In this document: in pieces, positions 28,401-40,286 of the stretch
How the letters are laid out: the number at the start of each line of letters is the position of its first letter
How positions within the stretch are numbered: the first letter of the stretch is position 1
Source of the DNA: Cyclospora cayetanensis
Lineage: Eukaryota; Apicomplexa; Conoidasida; Eucoccidiorida; Eimeriidae
Assembly: GCF_002999335.1 (NCBI RefSeq)
Contig: NW_020312088.1
Coordinates: forward strand, 1-64,000
Direction of reading: 5' to 3'
DNA: 64,000 nt
Program-made: the position numbers and the translations under genes
The notes under the pieces: generated by a model
The model's input: the letters and a program-made list of their open reading frames with translations, nothing else
Database searches by the model: none
Told to the model about the DNA's origin: nothing

Positions 28401-31400
28401 TCCTCTCTTCATTGTTGCTCCAGCTTACGTCAAAAGTGCAGTGTAGTGGACAGCACGCTCTCTGGAAAGTTTTTCATGGTGCCTGATAGGAATGCCTGTA
28501 TACATATCACGGCGGAAGCATATCCTACTAGGCCTCCACAACTTCCGCTAATGTCCAAGCCATATAAAACACCGAATGCTGGGAAACTGCCAACCAACTA
28601 CTCATGTGTATAGAGGCACAGGTATATAAATAGGTTAAGCACTGCTTACAAGTTAAGCCAGGAAACATGCATATACGAGTTTTCTAATGCACATGCGCCC
28701 TATCCCATTCGTTGACCGGGAGAGCAGAGGAATAAGGACAGGTAAACATCACTGATATACTGAACTGCGCGCTCCTCTTCATTACTCTAACCGTCATGGA
28801 ACAAAATAGTAGTGGAGGTCGTTCCTTAGACCTTATAAGCATGTGAAATATTTTGCTGCTAGCAATTTAGGCCCCGGATTAAGTATTCCGATTTCCATCT
28901 TTAAAATAGGGTTTCGTGCATCCAGAATCTCGTCCCGAAAAGGCCGTTATCCCAAGAAAGTGACTAATTATTTGCACCCTATGACTTACCGTCTGTGTTT
29001 ATAACCACGTAACCTACAACTGAGGGGTTGCTGGCCAGCCAAACCCGCAGCACATCATCTACTTCGCTCTGCGAGCTTGTCATTGTGTAGCGACCGTCCG
29101 GGAACGTTTAATCCTTACGCGGGCTCCAATATGCAACAGAGTTAGGATTGGCTCTCAACTGCTTTCCCGGAGTGGGCTGGGATGCTTAGTAGAGCACTGG
29201 ATGATGTGCTGCAAGACTGTTTTGCTAGTTACAATTTCTACGATTATTTGGCATTAAAAATGTCACAGGTATGGCCTCTGAGCTCATCCGCCCCTGAAGA
29301 AGAAACAACTAAAAAATATTTTTGTGGGCACTAACCTTGCTGAACCAGAATCAACCCTCCAGTCTTACACCTCCGCCGCCGACGTGCGTAGGTCATATGT
29401 CTGACACCCCTTCAGCACATGACATATAAGTGTCTGGAGCTTTTTCTTTAAAGTTAATTCGATCCTACCGACTCTGCTGTCCTTTTCGCTCCGCAACGTT
29501 AACGTCTTGGAGACCACGAACGGTACGGCGAACGGAAGGGCCCGACTAGATGATTCTTTTCCATAGATAGAGTATATCCAGAGGCCCAAAGCCTGAAAAG
29601 TGAGTGCGACAAAACACAGCACTATTGTAAATTTGTGCATGCTATTGAAACTGCTATTTATCATGCTCGGGGGAAGATCGGTGGGGCTGTCGCTGGAAGC
29701 TAAGCCGACTGGCATGATCATTCTAAAGGTGTGTTGCCTCGCCACAATAATCATTTAGATAATTAAAGAGATTCAAAATGCCACATGTATGAAGCAGGGG
29801 AAGGAGATTTCTGAACTCGTAACTAAGTAGTGACGCAGCTAGGTCAAGCAGAGCTCCGTCGCTGCACACCAGATTAAATACACTTGCTTGTGATTGCCAG
29901 TCATTAATGACAATTAAAAAAAAAATAGTATGGCACAGGCCACACAAGTGTGAACCTGCATAGATTACTAAGTTTTTTGGACCCCCCTGTACACAAGGAA
30001 AACCTGCGGGATCTCCAAATGCACGACAAATTAGGAGTAGCCATGGGTATCAGCTAACATAAAAACTGTATTTACGCTGAAAAATCAACCCTATGCTGCA
30101 TTCGATTTAAGTAAGCGTAGGAAGGTAGTAGAAGTGTACGGAGACGAGGAGCCGTTTGGGGAGCATGGCTCGGGGGCTTCGCGTTATGTGGAAATTCCTT
30201 TTGCAACTGTAAGCTATAAAATGCAGCTGCAGCACGAAAGAGCAGGTGCTGATCTAAAACTTACGAAGCTACAAATTCAACTGATGGAAAGCAGCGGCTT
30301 TTGATCATTCCAACTTGTGGAACAGGAAAACACATGCCGACGATTATCTGGCGCATGTGGCCTATTGCCCTGAATGGCTCAATGAAAGTGTGATGGCATA
30401 CTAAAAGGTACACCAAAACATGACTTTGTCAGCACGAGGACTCCCCGTAATGTTTTCTTGGGTTTTTCAGCGGCACTCTAGTCAGGGTTTCTGCAGTTCA
30501 AGTAATCGGGTACTGGACAGCTTTGAACCCATTGCACACCGATAGAAGGCTACGAGAGACTGAGCCAAAGACGCTCTGTCTGAGTAGTCTCGAAGGAATA
30601 CGGCAGTCAAATTGTATGGTCGGAACAGAGGGATGAAAAAAATGATGTTGCTCCATCAAGACAAAAAGGCCTCCTGCAGAAGATGAGGTAGATTGCAGTT
30701 TTACCCACGCGCCGACGATGAAGAGCTCTGAGTGGATAGAGAAAAATTCTGTCACCACTTGTAGCGGGTAAAAGCTACACTTACGCGTTTTCTACTGCAC
30801 TTATTGTACTCAGCTAAGAATTAGTAGAAAGTTGACTAAGCCTTTTGGTAGTCCGAATACTATGTTTCTTCCATAACACAGCTAGGTTGATGAATACAGA
30901 TTGCAGCTCCATGTGCTTGCTTGCTAGATGCTTTGTGCAAACTCGCTGTGAGTGCCCGGAGTGCTTTAAAAGTGCAGCTTTGGGCAGCGTAGCTGTCTCT
31001 TTCTTATGTCGAAATTTAGGGGCATTCGCACAATAATACTAAAGTTCTTTCAAGAAACATTCAATGGCTTTCTCCTAGGTGTGTATTAAATCTGGAAATT
31101 AGCATCTTCCTATGGAGACTGTATGTGGAGCCCTGCAGTTGGTATCACCACATGGTTCCATGCAGTTGTCTGCCATCCATCGACTAGCTGTGGATTCGGT
31201 AGGATGGCGGTTTCCCTCAAAATATTTGTCTGATATTGGTCAGACTATCTGGTAATGCAGTAATTTGATTGTTATTGGCAACAGACTGGAAGGAAAACTC
31301 ACCTGACACAAGTTGAAGGTGACGCAACGCCTGTCGGGACTGCAGAAGTTCCTGCGCACGCTGATCTCGTTCGCTTTCAGCGTTCAACACCGTGATACCC

Positions 31401-34400
31401 TTATTTAGGCACTGAAGCATAGGCTTAATTCAAGGTCAGTGCATTACCAAGCTTTCGTAGAATGCAGAAGGCTGAAGGAGGAAAATCTCTCCGCAAGATA
31501 GTGTCCCCAGAAAAATGAAACCGTGGCTTCCAAATCCACAGTGAAAAGAGTAGCTGATTGACTAGTGATCTAACCAGGTCTTCCCTTGGTAAATGTCGTG
31601 TTATTTGGTCGCAGGGTAGTCAGCGACTTAGTGATTAACAAATGACCGGTTGGGCCTCCACCAGCAATCGACTGATTGGGGCCTCAAGAGCAATTGAGCA
31701 CAGCTCCTGCGCATTTAGCTGAAATGGAAAATTCTAGCTGAAATCCAAAGACCATGGGTATCGGGGCTGTCCTAATCAGCCATAGGCACAGTCTACGGTA
31801 AAATGAGCAAAGAAAGAGTTGGAAAACCCGCGCTCGTAAGCAGTCTCCCACAGCCCTACATCGAGAAACCTGCTTATATTGCGGTAAAAGGTAATGTCAT
31901 TCGAAACGTCAATATCATATAGGAGGCCAAATAGCTTGAGCTGGACTGGATACAGGCGAAGCAGGCTGCTTGGCGAGCACAGAAGATGCACCAGGGAAGC
32001 AGAATGTTTTCTTCGCAAGTTGCGGGGCATTGAAGGGGGCTACAAAGGAGGAAGCAGGCGTTGGGGACCCACCACAAGTTAGTTGCGTACTGATGTAATT
32101 CTACATCAGTAGTGAAGACTCAGGTTTTGCTGACGGACACGCAAGAAATGGCAGAGCAACAGCAGTTGGATGACAATTCACCTTGTAAATAGGTCCTTCC
32201 AGCATGGTCCATGACTTCCATTTTGAACCCGTACACCGCAACGTATCGTAGGTATGTCAGGGGTGACTCGATGGAAGGCGCGTTGTGGTTACTGCAGCAA
32301 GGTATGACGAATGGTATGCCAGGAAGTGCTAAGAGGGAAAATGTGCTGGTTTGGTCAGCCGCACTGATTTGACCTGTATCGAGCGACGTCGATTTGGTGA
32401 CACAGCAACGTCAAGCAGGGTTTTCGTGCATGCGGCTGAGCAGTGCAGTAAGAGCAGAAAATTCTACGCATGTATCTGCCTTCAGTCAAGGCATTCAGTT
32501 AAAAAGTAAGCCGTCAAGAAGTGCAGAAATGGGCAAATATGAGGAAGGGATGGGCGGAGGTGTTATATAAAGATGAGCTGGCACTACGTTGCCCACCTGC
32601 TGGTCCTCCAGCAATGCGTATTTAGCTAATTCATGGGCCAGTTCTAGACCATTTTCCGCGGTAGCGGAAGCATAACGCAAAAACTATTGTACGGTAGTAA
32701 TTCGTTGAGAAAAGCCAAAGCAGAGGACTCGACCAGCAGCTTTGCTACCCGAGGTTGGTGTTTAAAAGGACGTAAGGTCGCTTCAAGCTTCGGAGCAAGA
32801 TCACTGTGAGCCACAAGGTCCCAATGCCTTTTTGGCGCAGTACTCAGGACCAAGCCGGCTAACCATCTAATCGGCATACGACCTTACCAGTGGTCTCTTT
32901 TACAGAGCCCCTTCCCCCCAGACAACAGGTACAAAACGGCACCTTACGCTGGCACTCGCCGTATTGAGTACGCCAGTAAGCTGTTTGGACTCTTAAATGT
33001 TCTAGCTGAGATTCGTTGGAAAACAAAAAAAAATGGGCACATCCAAGAGGGGTGGATGGGTGTTTACATGAAACATGTCTCAGTCTTTAACCAAGGCGTT
33101 TACGAGCACCTCAACTGCTTACGAGACGTGCTTTGGCCGCTGCACGGCAAGCTGTAGGATGTGGAGGCACGCAAGTATTTGCTTTTAATAGGAACACCTG
33201 GTATTTAAGATGCGATGGTTTGGCTGCAGGAATTGGGCTAAATACAAAAAATCCTAGCCAAACAAATGGTCACCTTTCACCCGACGCATCTGCAAAGATG
33301 TTGCGGCGCTTTATGGGCTTGACTTTATTGTTGGGATTCTATTCCTGAGCTTGCTTGCATCACTGCTTATTTAATTGAGCTAGGCAAACGCAGTATGTGA
33401 CCTGCACAGATGAGGCTAATTTCGCATAAAGAAAGCTTTTTAACCGCCATATACCCTCTCTGCTACTCGTACCGCTTGGTTATGAGCTTCATTCTGTCTA
33501 GCCATCGATGCTAGCGGCGTAGCGATAAATGTTACTTTATTCCAAAACCTCTGGCTATCGATGGCATCAACATTTTACTTGCTTCTAATCGCTTTACCAA
33601 GAACGAACAGTGCTATCTAGTGTGAAAAAGTCTGCTGTGTAATGAGGCCTAGAAAGGTGGCTCCAGTACGTATAGGGGCAAGGTTTTGCTGTTCTCACGG
33701 ACTATGCGCTTTACTCAATCTGTGAAAGGGTTTACTCGAATTTAATGATCATAGAGTTCTTTGCCACCTCCTGTAGTACAACTTTACAGGGTAGTCTGTC
33801 TGGGGCATCTCCAACTTGGTCGCGACGCCTCGCGCTTCACCATTGTGCAGCGCAACAAATTTACTTAACAAAGCTCGCAGTTACTGTCGCGATTACGCGT
33901 AATTGCGTTGTGATGCCCGTGTACACTGAGTAATCGACAAAATTCAGTTTAGTAGAAAGGTGGAATACTGGAAAGTCGAATGTGACATGCTGTGGCTCAC
34001 AACAACGTGGGAAGTCCGTCGCGTGTGCATCTCGACTTCGCCTCCTAATGCCGCTTTGCATAGAGCGAAAGTCCTTGTCTGTTAGGTTATGTGTCAGCTC
34101 CCGCTACAAAGAATACCCCCGCACGGCCTTCCTGGTGGCCTGGATGCATCCTGCGGCAGAGCAGTATGTACTGTCATGCCAAAACCGTCAGCACCTGAAG
34201 CCATACAATTTTCGTAAATTCAGCTTTTCGCAAAGCATTTTGGCTCTTAAACGTATCGTGGTTAATGTGTTTTTGGAAATTCTCGTTGCATTGTCGGAGG
34301 TTAAGGGTCGTTGCGGTTGCAACAGACTAAGTAGATTTTTCTATTACATCCTGTGCTCCATATACGGGATGGCTCACGCTTCAATAGAACACATTCTGTT

Positions 34401-36363
34401 CAAGAAAATTGCATAGTCAGTATAATCAGGAATTTTACGTGGCATAACAATAAAACCTAATTGTTGCATTGGTACAAATGTTAGTAAAATTATTGCCTAA
34501 CGAGTCGCTCAAGGTAGATTTGGTACTTTTTTGTTGTAATTAGGCGAACTTGAAATCTCATGATACTTCGTCACCAAATTATACAACCCATGAGCTTTTT
34601 TCAAACCACAGAATCCTTTTTGCATGCTTGAAAGGTTCGCGCATTCCTCAAAATTTTCATTCTGCATAGGGATCCAAAGTTTGTTAGCGTGTTGTGGATT
34701 GCCTTGATGATCCGCATACCGACGAACTGCAGCATGAGCGCTACGAACCACCATGAGACAGATGGGCAGACAGGGCGCACCTACCGAACGTTTTTGCAGT
34801 ATTCGTTACTCTATGATTACAAAAATCCAATTGCTTGGCGTGGTTTTTCCCCTCATGCTAAATCGATTCCTCATGCAGCCGTACACTTGTCTAGCTCTCC
34901 CGCATTCCTAGTCTAAAATCCGGAGCCCCTGTCTGATACGGTCGTAGATCTAGTCTTCCGGGGTTAGCAGCCACCCTCAGCAGCTGAGGCATTTAGAGAG
35001 CTTTTGGCTAGTGTACAATGCGCAAAGATATCTGGAGACCCGCACGACATGATCATAAGCGACACTCGGCTGTGCACTTCAAGCCTGCATATTTGGTCTA
35101 GGCAAATCGACATAATTGTTGTGCTTTGAGGTGCACCAAAAGGCGACCAGACGACGAAACCTAGCAGCCGCGTGCCTAGGAACATTTGTAATTCTCTCAC
35201 AAACGATGTTCTTTCTTACTCTTCCGATTTCCTTAATAGAAGGTGCTGCCACATAGCTATCAATATTGACTGCTCCAAAAAGCTTAAAAGCTGCCTGGAT
35301 TTGCCCGCAGACCGTTTCACACAGGCGGTTGATCCACATGGAGGCACAGACACCCCAGGATGCTGTAGAGTTGTTGACTTCTAGAGCGCTTGAGAGCCAA
35401 TGACACAGTATACGAAAGTTTCAAACAAAATGGGCTGGAAAACGCCAACCTCAGCGACTAATGGAAAGCAGTTGCGAACTTCGTTGCCTGCGGAAGACTT
35501 TGTGACTTTGCTTGGCTAGCGACGGCAGCCGCACTGGACGGTACCTCGGTAACTGTCCTTTCTCAGCCATTGCTGTGCGTGCACTAGCTACCTTCATCTA
35601 GTGGGTGCTGGGAAAGCTTGTAGTCATTATTTTTAGGCGTTCGCTACACTTATTTATATGCGCACGCCTTCTGAGGTATGTTGTCCCTAGATTTCCCTTA
35701 CGCATCTTTGAGGCTTTGAACTCAACTACTTCTCATACTTCGAGCTGATCTGCATGCAGACAGTGTCCTGTTCGGTGCGGACGCACTGCTGCGTCTGGGA
35801 TGGTGTGCTTTTGATTCCTATAACACATTCAGTGTTCTTCTGTTTTCTCGTAGCAGGAGACTTATCCACCTCGGCGCTCTGACGACAGCGAGTCATGGCA
35901 CCGCCGTGGTTGTGTTGATTTGCTCTGTCGCTCGTTGTTAGTGAGTATGCATGTCTATCTTCCCTCCTACTTTTCCTTGCCCGCCGATGCACACTTTACC
36001 TTCCCTTGTCGCGGTGCACTCCGTGTTTCTGCCTGCCTGAAGAGTGGCGATAGAGCAGGAGTTCTTCCACTGTCCTGCATGCAGTTGGTCACGACACACA
36101 GGATGGAATACGTGGGTATGTGTTTTGAAATAGGGGAGGGTACTGTTGCTCGACACGAGAGGAGGTATTGTTGCGTGCGACCAGGGTAGATAATAAGTCA
36201 ACTAGCAGTGATTACTTGTAGTGCTAAAAGCGTCGATCTGGGAACATTCTAGCTATCTCTTTCGTCTAATGTTGGACCCTCTGGGAGGCCTGTGCAGGGA
36301 AAGGCCAGGGTTCTTTTGAGATACACTCAATATCTTCCAATTAAATTTGCGTTGAGTCTGGAG
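25440..36363 (-). CDS. CFAP69: CFAP69-like flagellar protein (armadillo-type), fragmented exon set with a frameshift
   Basis: CFAP69 is an armadillo-type protein of the central apparatus needed for sperm flagella. I see collinear exon pieces, all minus strand and in family order: near 36363-36290 (TQRKFNWKIL); 32880-32597 (FKHQPRVAKLL, LAFLNEL, then LRYASATAEN and YALLEDQQ, donor gtgggc); near 32290-32190 (YGFKMEVMDHAGRTYLQ); near 31955-31830 (KLFGLLYDIDVSNDITFY); near 31735-31660 (LNAQELCSIALEAP); near 31420-31310 (LNAESERDQRAQELLQ); near 30990-30850 (MELQSVFINLAVLWKK); near 29910-29810 (VFNLVCSDGALLDL); near 27350-27250 (VPSELGQLLLQQIQLGEL); near 25590-25480 (GELVCLLSLEQQG). In 32880-32597 the frame changes by one base at a run of five T (minus strand; 32679-32683). 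This could be a sequencing slip, decay or an unseen intron. Several exons and the C-terminal part of the family were not found, so the model is incomplete. The family is inferred from a remembered human sequence. SPAG6 starts about 470 bases downstream. Confidence 0.55.
32881..33949. other. no gene seen (intron of CFAP69-like gene)
   Basis: This stretch separates the exon ending near 32880 from the retroelement. On the minus strand, 32985-32890 holds a short open segment with a good gtaagg donor and a possible acceptor, which may be one more CFAP69-like exon, but I could not match it to the family. The plus-strand frames at 33133-33348 and 33745-33933 show no known domain. Confidence 0.35.
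33950..36190 (+). mobile_element. decayed Ty3/gypsy-like retroelement, copy A
   Basis: On the plus strand, a translated stretch at about 34650-34917 reads as the C-terminal half of a Ty3/gypsy integrase core: LWIALM-like, then TDGQTGRTYRTFLQYSL, then a segment equal to the family's AEFAYN...SPF region. The usual acidic catalytic position after TDGQT is not kept. An upstream part near 33990-34060 resembles the HHCC finger region (EVRRV, compare RRFYWP in family members). The copy is interrupted by stops. It is clearly related along its whole length to 55340-57170. It lies on the strand opposite to the CFAP69-like gene, between that gene's first recognised exon and the exon at 32.9 kb, so it appears to be an intronic insertion. 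Terminal repeats were not delimited. Confidence 0.7.
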
Positions 36364-37828
36364 CTACATACTTTTTAGGGAGATACTACTTGCCGCGCAT
36401 GATCACCAACATCGCAAGCTATCAAGGATTATGCCTGGCTGAAGTTATTGCGGAAAGAGACACCATTGTCCCTGTGGTGTAATTATTGTGCCTTCCCCCA
36501 CTTGCAAGCTTGACAAGGAATTCGAGTTGAACTAGGGACAGGCTGAAAGAATGAGCTGCTACCGAAGATTTATTGTATAGCTCGCTGCTTGTGGCAAGCT
36601 GTACTGACGCCAATAGGGTCAATGGGGAAGCGTTGCCTCGAAGCCCTAACTTGACATGCACACTGGAATGCGTGTACATTCAGACCATCACCGATTATCG
36701 AGCAGTCTTCAAGTGCCGAACTCCCATGGAGTTGGCGGCTCTCTTGAACCCCTGAACTGTTGCTAGTGGCAAAGGTCCTTGTAAATGGCATTGGGATCTG
36801 ACTCGCAAGCGAGTACCGGCTATGCCAGAAGGGCGTGAAAATGTAAGAGGAGATGTCCTTCATAGAGGGTCCTCACTGATTTAATAAATGCCGACTCTTT
36901 TCGAGCTGGAGTCTGCACGGTTTTGGAAGGACCTCCACATGTGCGAGCTCAGCCTGTAATAAAGATCCTTGGTACTCCGCCATGTTGGACAAGCTCGAAG
37001 TAGTACAGGGACTCATCGGTAAGCGCCATTCCAATAACACTCTGTATCGAGGAAGTTTGAGGGCTATGGCACTAGGCTGACAGAGGATCTACCTGGCCAG
37101 GAGTGCATAGCCTATTGAGCGTCGAAGCTACCATAGTTGGGCCTTTTCACGATTTGTTGGGTTCTCAACCATCCCTAACTGTGATCATGAGGCAAGGATC
37201 TAGCATTGTTTGAAATAGGAATGGGAAGATAGAAGGGGCCAAGCTAGACCTAGGAATACTGCACATAGAAGCTCGTATTTAGGCTTCACTTCCAGTAAAG
37301 AATTACCGTTCGAGTTTGGATGGCTGCTGATATTGTTTAATCCAGAAAAGTCGCAGTTCAGTACAAAAAAATTAATGTGTGTATTTGTTTGTACTAGAAG
37401 CCGTGTTCAACTGGCTGTTGATACATAGAGTGTTTACATTCTAAAGGCGAGCGAATCATAGTTGTCCCCTTTTCCCCACGCTAAAACTGTGAATCGCCAG
37501 GGCACGGGAGTGAGGAAGCTCATTTGAAAAGGCGCAGCAATAACTTTCTATTTTTGTCTTGAGCTTGGAGATGAAGTTACTTTCAATGAAGATTTTAGAT
37601 AGACTTTTACAACTAGAAACCGAGAATGTTGGAAACCAGCGTTTAGTGTCGTTTAACGGCCACTACGCCACTTACACGGGATAGCACAGCTTTTAGACAG
37701 CGGGTGTTACACGCCTTCTGGAACGTGGATAAACAGTGAACACATAATCTGGGATGGGAAAGAGTCAGTTGCGATGGTGGGATGCAAGGAAAGCCTCTGG
37801 TATTCTCTACATTGAGCCACGTTCGTTG
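36364..37828. other. no gene seen between CFAP69-like exon and paralog gene 1
   Basis: The true 5' end of the CFAP69-like gene (start codon, promoter) should lie here, but I could not pick out a first exon. Overlapping open frames on both strands at 36420-36863 have no recognisable content. Confidence 0.35.
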
Positions 37829-39079
37829 CTATCTTTGGCAGCAGGCATTGCCAACCCTTGAATTCCACGAAGTGTAGCATGCTGCAGTGGGTTCGTAGGG
37901 GCTGAGGGATACACCCCTTCCAGTCTGGCATTCTAATGCATTCCATCTGTACCGTTTAGCAGCTTGGTCTTGATGTTGTCTGTCTCCATCCTTTGAGCAG
38001 CATGCGCTGCACGGCCCTAGGGCACCAAGGTCAGGAAGAGAGGTGCAATTGCGCATGCTTGAGATGCCATTGTTGCAGTCACAGAAGCCATCTGTCTGCA
38101 GCATACTGTCGCAAGGCTTGTTAAAGGGGGTAGCAGAGGAGGATGGATTCTGCGAGCTGTCGGCCATGCAGTAGTCTTTCTCGAAGCAGCGGTTTGCCGC
38201 CAAAACGGGAGTGCGTATTTCATGGGGACTAGGCTCTGTGGGAGAAGTGCGTAGGTTGTGGTCATCGAATCTTATGCTCGGTTCCCCTGGAGAATGACAA
38301 TGAACAATGCTTGCTTTGCTCTCACACCGGATTCCAACCGTAGCTGGAGCAGGTGAGTGGTTTTTGATTTTATTCCTTGTCCAGCTTGTGGATGGCCTTG
38401 GAAGGCGGTTTAGCACTGCACGGGCGACTGCCAAATCTGACGTCGCTGCACCCAATTGCCACTCGAGAATAGGGAGTAAGACATCGTCCTCCTCTACCAG
38501 AAGCTGGCGAAGCATTGCATGCGACTCATGTAGTTTGGCCTGACCGGCCAATACGTATCGACTGCCTTCAGCACAGCGCGATGGTGCATCTGGTGGAGGT
38601 ATCACTGCCAGTGTTATCAAATGTTCAAATGAAAGAAGCAAGTCAAGCAGGCACGCCTCATGCTGTTTTTCCAGCTTGTCAAGCTGCACGCGGAGGCGGC
38701 TCCTTCGCTTCTGTGGAGGTAGCTCAACTGCAGCGCGGCGCTTTGAGCAGAAGTCAAATATGCTACAGGAACCAGAGCCGAATTGTCTGACCAGGTTGTG
38801 ATGGGTTGATTCTCTAAACTTGGGTGCAAGGGCAAGCATCGTGTGTATGGCCATTCTCATGTGGCCACAGGCCTCACAAAGTTCCTCAGGTGACAGCACC
38901 TTGACATCGGTATCCGCCCCCGCTGGCAGCAATCTTTCCAGTAGCGACAAAGAGGCATCAAGATGCTCCACTTGTTGGAGCAAAAGAAGCTTCTCATCCA
39001 GCAAATCACCATCGAACCAGTTCACCTCATGCCGAATGCGTGAAGCGGTTGCTTCGAGAACAGTTTGGGCCCCAGCCAT
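37829..39079 (-). CDS. unrecognised helical protein, paralog 1 of a head-to-head pair
   Basis: A single open frame of 416 residues from the ATG at 39079. An upstream in-frame ATG exists at 39145, but the later one aligns with the start of the paralog at 40287. The first 260 or so residues are rich in Leu, Glu and Arg and look like a bundle of long helices; the tail is rich in Ser, Pro, Cys and His and looks disordered. Segments shared with the paralog, in order: HLDASLSLLERLL / HLEAPLLLIERLL, LALAPKFR / LAVAPAFR, a Cys- and basic-rich linker, KQHEACLLDL / IKHEACIIDL, and PPPDAPSRC / PPPADAPARC. A conserved EW pair is followed by a helix ending in LNRLP / LKTLP. I do not recognise the family, and I see no signal peptide or membrane segment. 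Coding is strongly supported because the two copies keep protein-level matches while their DNA differs. The C-terminal end is uncertain, as an intron near the tail would change it. Confidence 0.8.
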   Translation of the reverse strand: MAGAQTVLEATASRIRHEVNWFDGDLLDEKLLLLQQVEHLDASLSLLERLLPAGADTDVKVLSPEELCEACGHMRMAIHTMLALAPKFRESTHHNLVRQFGSGSCSIFDFCSKRRAAVELPPQKRRSRLRVQLDKLEKQHEACLLDLLLSFEHLITLAVIPPPDAPSRCAEGSRYVLAGQAKLHESHAMLRQLLVEEDDVLLPILEWQLGAATSDLAVARAVLNRLPRPSTSWTRNKIKNHSPAPATVGIRCESKASIVHCHSPGEPSIRFDDHNLRTSPTEPSPHEIRTPVLAANRCFEKDYCMADSSQNPSSSATPFNKPCDSMLQTDGFCDCNNGISSMRNCTSLPDLGALGPCSACCSKDGDRQHQDQAAKRYRWNALECQTGRGVSLSPYEPTAACYTSWNSRVGNACCQR

Positions 39080-40286
39080 GAGCACAGATCGAGAGCTTGG
39101 GGGCCCCTGGATGGTCTCCGTTACACGAGTTTTATGCCTCTGCATAGTTTTAGAGCTCTACAGCCCCCTTGTAAGATATAGCTTGGCTTGGGGCACCAAG
39201 CAGCACCTTGTTGAAAAGGGCGGTAATAGAGCCCCGCCAAATGCCGCTGTAAGTCCTTACCAGTTGAATGATATGAACTGTACTCGGCCAACTCTACGGA
39301 GCTGACTTAGCTATGTCTGACACTGAGGTATATTGACGCTCCAGACCGCCCGCACCGCTGGGGCCCCAGACTCGAAGTTCCTTCTTGCATGACTTTCGTG
39401 CGGCAGTTTCCCAATTTCCCAGACAGCCTAGTTCCTCATAGTATATAGGCTATGTATACACTATAGTCACTAACTCTAAGCACCCGTACACTTCGGGAAC
39501 CCATGCGCACATTCACAACAGCAAAGGGTGGCTGGGCGCTCTCCTGTGTCATTTCCCCTACAAGTTTCCTCTACTAGGTCGTACAGGGCTTAACGGACTG
39601 AAATATTGAGTCCACCTTATTTAAATGGACGTAATTAAGATGCAATAAAGTTTTAGTTGGAAGGAAAAGCTCCCTATGTTACACTTGCCTTGTGAACTCG
39701 GAGGTGGGCACTGCCACCGCGGAATCATTTGCTCCATAGCAAGACTCATATGCGAATCTGATCGAAGGGATACTACTGTACTTATTCCACGCGTTAATCA
39801 TGATCCCATGCTGCCATTTATAGTTGGTTCGTTTTTGCGTGTTCTTATGGTACTCCGATAATGGGGGCTGGGATTGGGCATCGTCACACGCGTGGCCGTA
39901 GGAGGCACTACTCGCGGTACGGTAAGCCAAATCGATTTAGCTTGCGAAACACGGAGCTAATAGAAATATACTGCAAGTTGGCTGTATTAAGCTAATTTGT
40001 TGATAATTTAGCTGATCCAAGGTGCCGTCCAATAAGTACATGCCCGTTTGGCATCACACGCCAACGCTACACTCCACCCGGACCATTGACCACTGCACTG
40101 GGGCAGCCAGCAGACTTTTCTGCACTACTGTGCTAACTTACTTGTGATAAACCATCATGTGCGGTTGGTACAGATGGACATTACTTCCCGTATGAGGACG
40201 GGAAAAAACGAAGCACAGGGCAGAAGATAATCCAGATTAAGCAACGACAAGAAGCTTTCGGTCTCAGCACCGCTGCGCGGCTGGTG
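39080..40286. promoter_or_regulatory. divergent intergenic region between the two paralogs
   Basis: About 1.2 kb lies between the start codons of the two head-to-head paralogs, so both 5' ends and promoters should be here. I see no recognisable core promoter element and no conserved gene. An acceptor-like pyrimidine stretch ending CTCAG lies about 20 bases before the start at 40287, which would suit a leader intron. Confidence 0.4.
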
